NCBI RefSeq assembly: GCF_048569485.1
Contig: NC_134364.1
Location: forward strand, 126,988,752-127,052,751
From: Anomaloglossus baeobatrachus
Lineage: Eukaryota > Chordata > Amphibia > Anura > Aromobatidae
DNA length: 64,000 nt
Direction: 5' to 3'
Shown: in pieces, positions 1-12,100 of the stretch
Position numbering within the stretch: the stretch's first letter is position 1
How the letters are laid out: each line of letters begins with the position of its first letter
Notes under the pieces: model-generated
What the model was told of the DNA's origin: nothing
The model's input: only the letters and a program-made list of their open reading frames with translations
Databases searched by the model: none
Program-made: the position numbers and the translations under genes

Positions 1-405
1 GAATATAACAGCTATAATACTGCCCCTATGTACAAGAATATAACTACTATAATACTGCCCCCTATGTACAAGAATATAACTACTATAATACTGCCCCTAT
101 GTACAAGAATATAACTACTATAATACTGCCCCCTATGTACAAGAATATAACTACTATAATACTGCCCCTATGTACAAGAATATAACTACTATAATACTGC
201 CCTCATGTACAAGAATATAACTACTATAATACTGCCCCCTATGTACAAGAATATAACTACTATAATACTGCCCCTATGTACAAGAATATAACTACTATAA
301 TACTGCCCTCATGTACAAGAATATAACTACTATAATACTGCCCCCTATGTACAAGAATATAACTACTATAATACCCCTCCTATGTACAAGAATATAACTA
401 CTATA
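1..405. repeat. Minisatellite A, 34-35 bp unit, left part
   Basis: Head-to-tail copies of a unit built on TACAAGAATATAAC followed by TACTATAATACTG and a short C-rich joint of four to five bases. The window opens inside the array, so its true left end is unseen. Variation is concentrated in the C-rich joint (CCCC, CCCCC, CTC), giving 34-35 bp periods. No gene is supported in it. Confidence 0.97.
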
Positions 406-712
406 GGAGGGCGCGTCCACTCGGGTGGGAACTCTTTGTACCCTTCCCCTTTCATCTTACTTTCCCACGTTTCTGTTGTCTTTACTGTCTCTAAATTCTT
501 CTTCCACCTCCTCTTCTTTATCTCTTTTTTTTCAACTTGTTCTTCCTATTTCAAACACATACGAATTGTACTTGTTATTTTTGGTCGCCAGTGGCGCAGG
601 TGTAGTCAAAGAACTGTTGTGTTTTTAGCAGCTAGCTTGGATATATACCCTCTGCCTGCGCGCTGTGCAATTGTTTGATTATCTTCTTCTATTCTAATAA
701 ACTTTGATTTGA
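406..712 (+). mobile_element. About 307-bp insertion inside minisatellite A (possible solo LTR)
   Basis: Single-copy sequence interrupts a repeat unit: the array matches up to 405 and resumes at 713. The insert has a pyrimidine-rich centre, a TATA-like GATATATACC near 650 and an AATAAA near 695, close to its right end. That order (TATA-like, then polyadenylation signal, then end) would fit a solo LTR, but no family is recognised. Target-site repeats cannot be judged because both flanks are the same repeat unit. It could equally be a MITE or a retrocopy. Confidence 0.4.
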
Positions 713-3700
713 ACAAGAATATAACTACTATAATACTGCCCCCTGTGTACAAGAATATAACTACTATAATACTGCCCCCTATGTACAAGAATATAACTAC
801 TATAATACTGCCCCCTATGTACAAGAATATAACTACTATAATACTGCCCCCTATGTACAAGAATATAACTACTATAATACTGCTCCTATGTACAAGGATA
901 TAACTACTATAATACTGCCTCCTATGTACAAGAATATAACTACTATAATACTGCCCCCTATGTACAAGAATATAACTACTATAATACTGATCCTATGTAC
1001 AAGAATATATCTACTATAATACTGCCCCTATGTACAAGAATATAACTACTATAATACTGCCCCTATGTACAAGAATATATCTACTATAATACTGCCCCTA
1101 TGTACAAGAATATAACTACTATAATACTGCCCCCTATGTACAAGAATATAACTACTACAATACTGCTCCCTGTGTACAAGAATATAACTACTATAATACT
1201 GCCCCCTGTGTACAAGAATATAACTACTATAATACTGCCCCCTATGTACAAGAATATAACTACTATAATACTGCTCCTATGTACAAGGATATAACTACTA
1301 TAATACTGCCTCCTATGTACAAGAATATAACTACTATAATACTGCCCCCTATGTACAAGAATATAACTACTATAATACTGATCCTATGTACAAGAATATA
1401 TCTACTATAATACTGCCCCTATGTACAAGAATATAACTACTATAATACTGCCCCCTATGTACAAGAATATAACTACTACAATACTGCTCCCTGTGTACAA
1501 GAATATAACTACTATAATACTGCCCCTATGTACAAGAATATAACTGCTATAATACTGCCCCCTATGTACAAGAATATAACTAATATAATACTGCCCCTAT
1601 GTACAAGAATATAACTGCTGTAATACTGCCCCCTATGTACAAGAATATAACTACTATAATACTGCCCCTATGTACAAGAATATAACTACTATAATACTGC
1701 TCCCTATGTACAAGAATATAACTACTATAATACTGCTCCCTATGTACAAGAATATAACTACTATAATATTGCCCCTATGTACAAGAATATAACTGCTATA
1801 ATACTGCCCCCTATGTACAAGAATATAACTACTATAATACTGCTCCTATGTACAAGAATATAACTACTGTAATACTGCCCCCTATGTACAAGAATATAAC
1901 TACTATAATACTGCCCCCTATGTACAAGAATATAACTACTATAATACTGCCCCTATGTACAAGAACATAACTACTATAATACTGCCCCTATGTACAAGAA
2001 TATAACTACTATAATACTGCCCCCTATGTATAAGAATATAACTACTATAATACTGCCCTCATGTACAAGAATATAACTACTATAATACTGCCCCCTATGT
2101 ACAAGAATATAACTACTATAATACTGCCCCCTATGTACAAGAATATAACTACTATAATACTGCTCCTATGTACAAGAATATGACTACTATAATACTGCCC
2201 CCTATGTACAAGAATATAACTACTATAATACTGCCCCCTATGTACAAGAATATAACTACTATAATACTGCCCCCTATGTACAAGAGTATAACTACTATAA
2301 TACTGCCTCCTATGTACAAGAGTATAACTACTATAATACTGCCCCTATGTACAAGAATATAACTACTATAATACTGATCCTATGTACAAGGATATAACTA
2401 CTATAATACTGCCCCTATGTACAAGACTATAACTACTATAATACTGCCCCTATGTACAAGAATATAACTACTGTAATACTGCCCCCTATGTACAAGAATA
2501 TAACTGCTATAATACTGCCCCTATGTACAAGAATATAACTACTGTAATACTGCCCCCTATGTACAAGAATATAACTACTATAATACTGCCCCCTATGTAG
2601 AAGAATATAACTACTATAATACTGCCCCCTATGTACAAGAATATAACTACTATAATACTGCTCCTATGTACAAGAATATAACTGCTATAATACTGCCCCT
2701 ATGTACAAGAATATAACTACTATAATACTGCCCCCTATGTACAAGAATATAACTACTATAATACTGCTCCTATGTACAAGAATATAACTACTATAATACT
2801 GCCCCTATGTACAAGAATATAACTACTATAATACTGCCTCCTATGTACAAGAATATAACTACTATAATACTGCCCCTATGTACAAGAACATAACTACTAT
2901 AATACTGCCCCTATGTACAAGAATATAACTACTATAATACTGCCCCCTATGTATAAGAATATAACTACTATAATACTGCCCTCATGTACAAGAATATAAC
3001 TACTATAATACTGCCCCCTATGTACAAGAATATAACTACTATAATACTGCCCCCTATGTACAAGAATATAACTACTATAATACTGCTCCTATGTACAAGA
3101 ATATGACTACTATAATACTGCCCCCTATGTACAAGAATATAACTACTATAATACTGCCCCCTATGTACAAGAATATAACTACTATAATACTGCCCCCTAT
3201 GTACAAGAGTATAACTACTATAATACTGCCTCCTATGTACAAGAGTATAACTACTATAATACTGCCCCTATGTACAAGAATATAACTACTATAATACTGA
3301 TCCTATGTACAAGGATATAACTACTATAATACTGCCCCTATGTACAAGACTATAACTACTATAATACTGCCCCTATGTACAAGAATATAACTACTGTAAT
3401 ACTGCCCCCTATGTACAAGAATATAACTGCTATAATACTGCCCCTATGTACAAGAATATAACTACTGTAATACTGCCCCCTATGTACAAGAATATAACTA
3501 CTATAATACTGCCCCCTATGTAGAAGAATATAACTACTATAATACTGCCCCCTATGTACAAGAATATAACTACTATAATACTGCTCCTATGTACAAGAAT
3601 ATAACTGCTATAATACTGCCCCTATGTACAAGAATATAACTACTATAATACTGCCCCCTATGTACAAGAATATAACTACTATAATACTGCTCCTATGTAC

Positions 3701-5150
3701 AAGAATATAACTACTATAATACTGCCCCTATGTACAAGAATATAACTACTATAATACTGCCTCCTATGTACAAGAATATAACTACTATAATATTGCCCCC
3801 CTATGTACAAGAATAGAACTACTATAATACTGCCCCTATGTACAAGAATATAACTACTATAATACTGCTCCTATGTACAAGAATATAACTACTATAATAC
3901 TGCCCCTATATACAAGAATATAACTACTATAATACTGCCCCCTATGTACAAGAATATATCTACTATAATACTGCCCCTATGTACAGGAATATAACTGCTA
4001 TAATACTGCCCCTATGTACAAGAATATAACTATTATAATACTGCCCCTATGTACAAGAATATAACTACTATAATACTGCCCCTATATACAAGAATATAAC
4101 TACTATAATACTGCCCCTATATACAAGAATATAACTCCTATAATACTGCCCCTATGTACAGGAATATAACTGCTATAATACTGCCCCTATATACAAGAAT
4201 ATAACTACTATAATACTGCTCCTTCGTACAAGAATATAACTACTATAATACTGCCCCCTATGTACAAGAATATAACTACTATAATACTGTCCCTATGTAC
4301 AAGAATATAACTACTATAATACTGCCCCTATGTACAAGAATATAACTACTATAATACTGCCTCCTATGTACAAGAATATAACTACTATAATACTGCCCTA
4401 TTACAAGAATATAACTACTATAATACTGTCCCTATGTACAAGAATATAACTACTATAATACTGCCCCCCTATTACAAGAATATAACTACTATAATACTGC
4501 CCCCCTATGTACAAGAATATAACTACTATATACTGCTCTTATGTACAAGAATATAACTCCTATAATACTGCCCCTATGTACAAGAATATAACTACTATAA
4601 TACTGCCCCTATGTACAAGAATATAACTACTATAATACTGTCCCTATGTACAAGAATATAACTACTATAATACTGCCCCTATATACAAGAATATAACTAC
4701 TATAATACTGCCTCCTATGTACAAGAATATAACTACTATAATACTGCCCCCTATGTACAAGAATATAACTACTATAATACTGCCCCCCTATTACAAGAAT
4801 ATAACTACTATAATACTGCCCCCCTATGTACAAGAATATAACTACTATAATACTGCCTCCTATGTACAAGAATATAACTACTATAATACTGCCCCCTATG
4901 TACAAGAATATAACTACTATAATACTGCCCCCTATGTACAAGAATATAACTACTATAATACTGCCCCTATGTACAAGAATATAACTACTATAATACTGCT
5001 CTTATGTACAAGAATATAACTCCTATAATACTGCCCCTATGTACAAGAATATAACTCCTATAATACTGCCTCCTATGTACAAGAATATAACTACTATAAT
5101 ACTGCCCCCTATGTACAAGAATATAACTACTATAATACCGCCCCTATGTA
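713..5150. repeat. Minisatellite A, main part
   Basis: The same 34-35 bp unit continues for about 4.4 kb (roughly 125 copies). A higher-order duplication is visible: the stretch from about 1,961 recurs from 2,884 with the same run of variants (GAACATAAC, TATAAGAAT, TAGAAGAAT), an offset of 923 bp. A shorter one with an offset near 391 bp repeats the variant AAGGATATAAC at about 893 and 1,284. Copies right of 3.8 kb are more diverged (ATATAC for ATGTAC, missing GT). The array ends at a CTCACTGTTTG junction. Confidence 0.97.
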
Positions 5151-5802
5151 CTCACTGTTTGCTCATTGATGTCTTCTGTCCCGCAGAGCAGTCGCTGGGA
5201 GGTTGTGATTCACCTTCTCTGGATTCGTTGGCATTGTAGTTTGGAGAACATGCCTGGTTACGTGTTTTCTTTCTTCTCTCCCATACAGTATACCGCTATA
5301 ATACTACCATAATGAGAAAATATCTGAAAGTTCTGACTTTCACAATGCGAGCACGATAATCTACGCTCCTTCTCAGGGTCCAAACCTTGTCTGGAAGTAA
5401 GGGGTTAAGACGCAGCTTACCTCACTGCTCAGGGGCGAAAAAAATCAATTTGGCCTTTGATGCCGGGACGGTATTATTTATTTATAGAGTAGTGTGGTGT
5501 GAGGAGCGGGGGGCGGCGGCTTTTGTTCTGTTCTCGGGTCTCAGCGGATAATCACATATAATATCCCAGCCTTGGCTCCTCGTTCCCCCATTATGTGACT
5601 CAGGAGGCAATTATATTGCACGTAGGTGTGGGGGGGCGGTATACTAATATATACCGCCACTCACCGCTGTAGCACAGACATTAAAGGGAAATGACTTAAT
5701 ATTTAAAGTTCTAAAATCTGGACTGGTGCAGAACTGTAAGCGGAGGAGCCCTCGGACACGGCGGGGGGCACGAGTATACACATACCTACAGGGGGCTCCT
5801 GC

Positions 5803-5816
5803 CCGCCCCCTGCTGG
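5803..5816 (-). promoter_or_regulatory. CTCF-like core motif, minus orientation
   Basis: On the minus strand this reads CCAGCAGGGGGCGG, a close match to the known CTCF core. It lies in GC-rich single-copy DNA just left of minisatellite B and points away from it. Occupancy is inferred, not shown. Confidence 0.5.
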
Positions 5817-5884
5817 ACACAAGCAGTGCTGCCGTCAGGGAGGAGGCCCGGCGCTCTAGTCTTGGGAGGTTGGTGGCGTCCTGC

Positions 5885-5897
5885 TGGGACTTGTAGT
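5885..5897 (+). promoter_or_regulatory. ZNF143/THAP11-like motif
   Basis: TGGGACTTGTAGT resembles the ACTACAA-TCCCAG motif bound by ZNF143 in vertebrate promoters and at CTCF-associated sites. It lies between two divergent CTCF-like motifs. The motif also occurs in dispersed repeats, so function is uncertain. Confidence 0.4.
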
Positions 5898-5973
5898 GCC
5901 GGCTGCGATTACTGTCATCTGCCTCTCCCAGACACAAGTGAGGGACCCGGCTCTCAGTCTCTGCTACCTCCAT

Positions 5974-5990
5974 CCACCAGGGGGGGCCGC
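5974..5990 (+). promoter_or_regulatory. CTCF-like core motif, plus orientation
   Basis: CCACCAGGGGGGGCCGC is close to the CTCF core, with one or two extra G residues in the G run. It points right, into minisatellite B, and is divergent to the motif at 5,803-5,816. Confidence 0.4.
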
Positions 5991-6133
5991 AGAGAGGACA
6001 CAGCTCACCGGTGTCTGCAGCGCTGCGGATGGGAGGCTGCTGCAGCTTCATACCCCTGCTACATAGAGGTCACTGCAGATCTGTGCTGCGCCTCTTCCAT
6101 CCGCAGCCGGGCTGTGAGCAGCAGCACTGACAG

Positions 6134-9100
6134 CCTCAGCTGGGGGAGACACCGGGCCTGCAGAGCATCACTCCACCTCCTATACAGAGATACAGCCTGC
6201 AGAGCATCACTCCACCTCCTATACAGAGATACAGCCTGCAGAGCATCACTCCACCTCCTATACAGAGATACAGCCTGCAGAGCATCACTCCACCTCCTAT
6301 ACAGAGAGATACAGCCTGCAGAGCATCACTCCACCTCCTATACAGAGATACAGCCTGCAGAGCATCACTCCACCTCCTATACAGAGATACAGCCTGCAGA
6401 GCATCACTCCACCTCCTATACAGAGATACAGCCTGCAGAGCATCACTCCACCTCCTATACAGAGATACAGCCTGCAGAGCATCACTCCACCTCCTATACA
6501 GAGATACAGCCTGCAGAGCATCACTCCACCTCCTATACAGAGATATACAGCCTGCAGAGCATCACTCCACCTCCTATACAGAGATACAGCCTGCAGAGCA
6601 TCACTCCACCTCCTATACAGAGATACAGCCTGCAGAGCATCACTCCACCTCCTATACAGAGAGATACAGCCTGCAGAGCATCACTCCACCTCCTATACAG
6701 AGATACAGCCTGCAGAGCATCACTCCACCTCCTATACAGAGATACAGCCTGCAGAGCATCACTCCACCTCCTATACAGAGATACAGCCTGCAGAGCATCA
6801 CTCCACCTCCTATACAGAGATACAGCCTGCAGAGCATCACTCCACCTCCTATACAGAGATACAGCCTGCAGAGCATCACTCCACCTCCTATACAGAGATA
6901 CAGCCTGCAGAGCATCACTCCACCTCCTATACAGAGATACAGCCTGCAGAGTATCACTCCACCTCCTATACAGAGAGATACAGCCTGCAGAGCATCACTC
7001 CACCTCCTATACAGAGAGATACAGCCTGCAGAGCATCACTCCACCTCCTATACAGAGAGATACAGCCTGCAGAGCATCACTCCACCTCCTATACAGAGAT
7101 ACAGCCTGCAGAGCATCACTCCACCTCCTATACAGAGATACAGCCTGCAGAGCATCACTCCACCTCCTATACAGATACAGCCTGCAGAGCATCACTCCAC
7201 CTCCTATACAGAGATACAGCCTGCAGAGCATCACTCCACCTCCTATACAGAGATACAGCCTGCAGAGCATCACTCCACCTCCTATACAGAGATACAGCCT
7301 GCAGAGCATCACTCCACCTCCTATACAGAGAGATACAGCCTGCAGAGCATCACTCCACCTCCTATACAGAGATACAGCCTGCAGAGCATCACTCCACCTC
7401 CTATACAGAGATACAGCCTGCAGAGCATCACTCCACCTCCTATACAGAGATACAGCCTGCAGAGTATCACTCCACCTATACAGAGAGATACAGCCTGCAG
7501 AGCATCACTCCACCTCCTATACAGAGAGATACAGCCTGCAGAGCATCACTCCACCTCCTATACAGAGATACAGCCTGCAGAGCATCACTCCACCTCCTAT
7601 ACAGAGATACAGCCTGCAGAGCATCACTCCACCTCCTATACATAGAGATACAGCCTGCAGAGCATCACTCCACCTCCTATACAGAGATACAGCCTGCAGA
7701 GCATCACTCCACCTCCTATACAGAGATACAGCCTGCAGAGCATCACTCCATCTCCTATACAGAGATACAGCCTGCAGAGCATCACTCCACCTCCTATACA
7801 GAGATACAGCCTGCAGAGCATCACTCCACCTCCTATACAGAGATACAGCCTGCAGAGCATCACTCCACCTCCTATACAGAGATACAGCCTGCAGAGCATC
7901 ACTCCACCTCCTATACAGAGATATACAGCCTGCAGAGCATCACTCCACCTCCTATACAGAGATACAGCCTGCAGAGCATCACTCCACCTCCTATACAGAG
8001 AGATACAGTCTGCAGAGCATCACTCCACCTCCTATACATAGAGATACAGCCTGCAGAGCATCACTCCACCTCCTATACAGAGATACAGCCTGCAGAGCAT
8101 CACTCCACCTCCTATACAGAGATACAGCCTGCAGAGCATCACTCCACCTCCTATACAGAGATATAGCCTGCAGAGCATCACTCCACCTCCTATACATACA
8201 GATACAGCCTGCAGAGCATCACTCCACCTCCTATACAGAGATACAGCCTGCAGAGCATCACTCCACCTCCTATACAGAGAGATACAGCCTGCAGAGCATC
8301 ACTCCACCTCCTATACAGAGATACAGCCTGCAGAGCATCACTCCACCTCCTATACAGAGAGATACAGCCTGCAGAGCATCACTCCACCTCCTATACAGAG
8401 AGATACAGCCTGCAGAGCATCACTCCACCTCCTATACAGAGATACAGCCTGCAGAGCATCACTCCACCTCCTATACAGAGATACAGCCTGCAGAGCATCA
8501 CTCCAGCTCCTATACATAGATACAGCCTGCAGAGCATCACTCCACCTCCTATACAGAGATACAGCCTGCAGAGCATCACTCCACCTCCTATACAGAGAGA
8601 TACAGCCTGCAGAGCATCACTCCACCTCCTATACAGAGATACAGCCTGCAGAGCATCACTCCACCTCCTATACAGAGATACAGCCTGCAGAGCATCACTC
8701 CACCTCCTATACAGAGATACAGCCTGCAGAGCATCACTCCACCTCCTATACAGAGATACAGCCTGCAGAGCATCACTCCACCTCCTATACAGAGATACAG
8801 CCTGCAGAGCATCACTCCACCTCCTATACAGAGAGATACAGCCTGCAGAGCATCACTCCACCTCCTATACAGAGATACAGCCTGCAGAGCATCACTCCAC
8901 CTCCTATACATAGATACAGCCTGCAGAGCATCACTCCACCTCCTATACAGAGATACAGCCTGCAGAGCATCACTCCACCTCCTATACAGAGATACAGCCT
9001 GCAGAGCATCACTACACCTCCTATACATAGAGATACAGCCTGCAGAGCATCACTCCACCTCCTATACAGAGATACAGCCTGCAGAGCATCACTCCACCTC

Positions 9101-12100
9101 CTATACAGAGATACAGCCTGCAGAGCATCACTCCACCTCCTATACAGAGATACAGCCTGCAGAGCATCACTCCACCTCCTATACAGAGATACAGCCTGCA
9201 GAGCATCACTCCACCTCCTATACAGAGATACAGCCTGCAGAGCATCACTCCACCTCCTATACATAGATACAGCCTGCAGAGCATCACTCCACCTCCTATA
9301 CAGAGATACAGCCTGCAGAGCATCACTCCACCTCCTATACAGAGATACAGCCTGCAGAGCATCACTCCACCTCCTATACAGAGAGATACAGCCTGCAGAG
9401 CATCACTCCACCTCCTATACAGAGATCCAGCCTGCAGAGCATCACTCCACCTCCTATACAGAGAGATACAGCCTGCAGAGCATCACTCCACCTCCTATAC
9501 AGAGATACAGCCTGCAGAGCATCACTCCACCTCCAATACATAGATACAGCCTGCAGAGCATCACTCCACCTCCTATACAGAGATCCAGCCTGCAGAGCAT
9601 CACTCCACCTCCTATACAGAGATACAGCCAGCCTGCAGAGCATCACTCCACCTCCTATACAGAGAGATACAGCCTGCAGAGCATCACTCCACCTCCTATA
9701 CAGAGATCCAGCCTGCAGAGCATCACTCCACCTCCTATACAGAGATACAGCTTGCAGAGCATCACTCCACCTCCTATACATAGATACAGCCTGCAGAGCA
9801 TCACTCCACCTCCTATACAGAGATACAGCCTGCAGAGCATCACTCCACCTCCTATACAGAGAGATACAGCCTGCAGAGCATCACTCCACCTCCTATACAG
9901 AGATACAGCCTGCAGAGCATCACTCCACCTCCTATACAGAGATACAGCCTGCAGAGCATCACTCCACCTCCTATACAGAGATACAGCTTGCAGAGCATCA
10001 CTCCACCTCCTATACAGAGATACAGCCTGCAGAGCATCACTCCACCTCCTATACAGAGATACAGCCTGCAGAGCATCAATCCACCTCCTATACAGAGAGA
10101 TACAGCCTGCAGAGCATCACTCCACCTCCTATACAGAGATACAGCCTGCAGAGCATCACTCCACCTCCTATACAGAGATACAGCCTGCAGAGCATCACTC
10201 CACCTCCTATACAGAGATACAGCCTGCAGAGCATCACTCCACCTCCTATACAGAGATACAGCCTGCAGAGCATCACTCCACCTCCTATACATAGATACAG
10301 CCTGCAGAGCATCACTCCACCTCCTATACAGAGATACAGCCTGCAGAGCATCACTCCACCTCCTATACAGAGAGATACAGCCTGCAGAGCATCACTCCAC
10401 CTCCTATACAGAGAGATACAGCCTGCAGAGCATCACTCCACCTCCTATACAGAGATACAGCCTGCAGAGCATCACTCCACCTCCTATACAGAGATACAGC
10501 CTGCAGAGCATCACTCCACCTCCTATACAGAGATACAGCCTGCAGAGCTTCACTCCACCTCCTATACAGAGATACAGCCTGCAGAGCATCACTCCACCTC
10601 CTATACAGAGAGATACAGCCTGCAGAGCATCACTCCACCTCCTATACAGAGAGATACAGCCTGCAGAGCATCACTCCACCTCCTATACAGAGATACAGCC
10701 TGCAGAGCATCACTCCACCTCCTATACATAGAGATACAGCCTGCAGAGCATCACTCCACCTCCTATACAGAGATACAGCCTGCAGAGCATCACTCCACCT
10801 CCTATACAGAGAGATACAGCCTGCAGAGCATCACTCCACCTCCTATACAGAGATACAGCCTGCAGAGCATCACTCCACCTCCTATACAGAGAGATACAGC
10901 CAGCCTGCAGAGCATCACTCCACCTCCTATACAGAGATACAGCCTGCAGAGCATCACTCCACCTCCTATACAGAGAGATACAGCCTGCAGAGCATCACTC
11001 CACCTCCTATACAGAGAGATACAGCCTGCAGAGCATCACTCCACCTCCTATACAGAGAGATACAGCCTGCAGAGCATCACTCCACCTCCTATACAGAGAG
11101 ATACAGCCTGCAGAGCATCACTCCACCTCCTATACAGAGAGATACAGCCTGCAGAGCATCACTCCACCTCCTATACAGAGAGATACAGCCTGCAGAGCAT
11201 CACTCCACCTCCTATACAGAGATACAGCCTGCAGAGCATCACTCCACCTCCTATACAGAGATACAGCCTGCAGAGCATCACTCCACCTCCTATACAGAGA
11301 GATACAGCCTGCAGAGCATCACTCCACCTCCTATACAGAGATACAGCCTGCAGAGCATCACTCCACCTCCTATACAGAGATACAGCCTGCAGAGCATCAC
11401 TCCACCTCCTATACAGAGAGATACAGCCTGCAGAGCATCACTCCACCTCCTATACAGAGATACAGCCTGCAGAGCATCACTCCACCTCCTATACAGAGAT
11501 ACAGCCTGCAGAGCATCACTCCACCTCCTATACAGAGAGATACAGCCTGCAGAGCATCACTCCACCTCCTATACAGAGAGATACAGCCTGCAGAGCATCA
11601 CTCCACCTCCTATACAGAGAGATACAGCCTGCAGAACATCACTCCACCTCCTATACAGAGATACAGCCTGCAGAGCATCACTCCACCTCCTATACAGAGA
11701 TACAGCTTGCAGAGCATCACTCCACCTCCTATACAGAGATACAGCCTGCAGAGCATCACTCCACCTCCTATACAGAGATACAGCCTGAAGAGCATCACTC
11801 CACCTCCTATACAGAGAGATACAGCCTGCAGAGCATCACTCCACCTCCTATACAGAGAGGTACAGCCTGCTGATGGGGGAGGCTGGGAGGAGGACCGGGC
11901 CTGCAGAGCATCACTCCACCTCCTATACAGAGATACAGCCTGCAGAGCATCACTCCACCTCCTATACAGAGATACAGCCTGCAGAGCATCACTCCACCTC
12001 CTATACAGAGATCCAGCCTGCAGAGCATCACTCCACCTCCTATACAGAGAGATACAGCCTGCAGAGCATCACTCCACCTCCTATACAGAGAGATACAGTC

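Larger units (their letters stand above)
5151..6133. other. Single-copy interval between minisatellites A and B
   Basis: About 1 kb of non-tandem DNA, AT-rich on the left and increasingly GC-rich from 5.5 kb. It begins with a good 3' splice-site-like pyrimidine tract ending GTCCCGCAG at 5,185, followed by a short open frame to a TAG at 5,237-5,239; I do not recognise the peptide. The right half carries CTCF-like and ZNF143-like motifs, listed separately. No complete gene is supported. Confidence 0.6.

Noticed and set aside
5826-8519. 897-codon open frame starting in unique DNA and running through array B
   Set aside because: Beyond the first about 110 codons it is pure 13-residue repeat and changes repeat frame at each 41-bp variant. 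Both strands are equally open and there is no splice or domain support.
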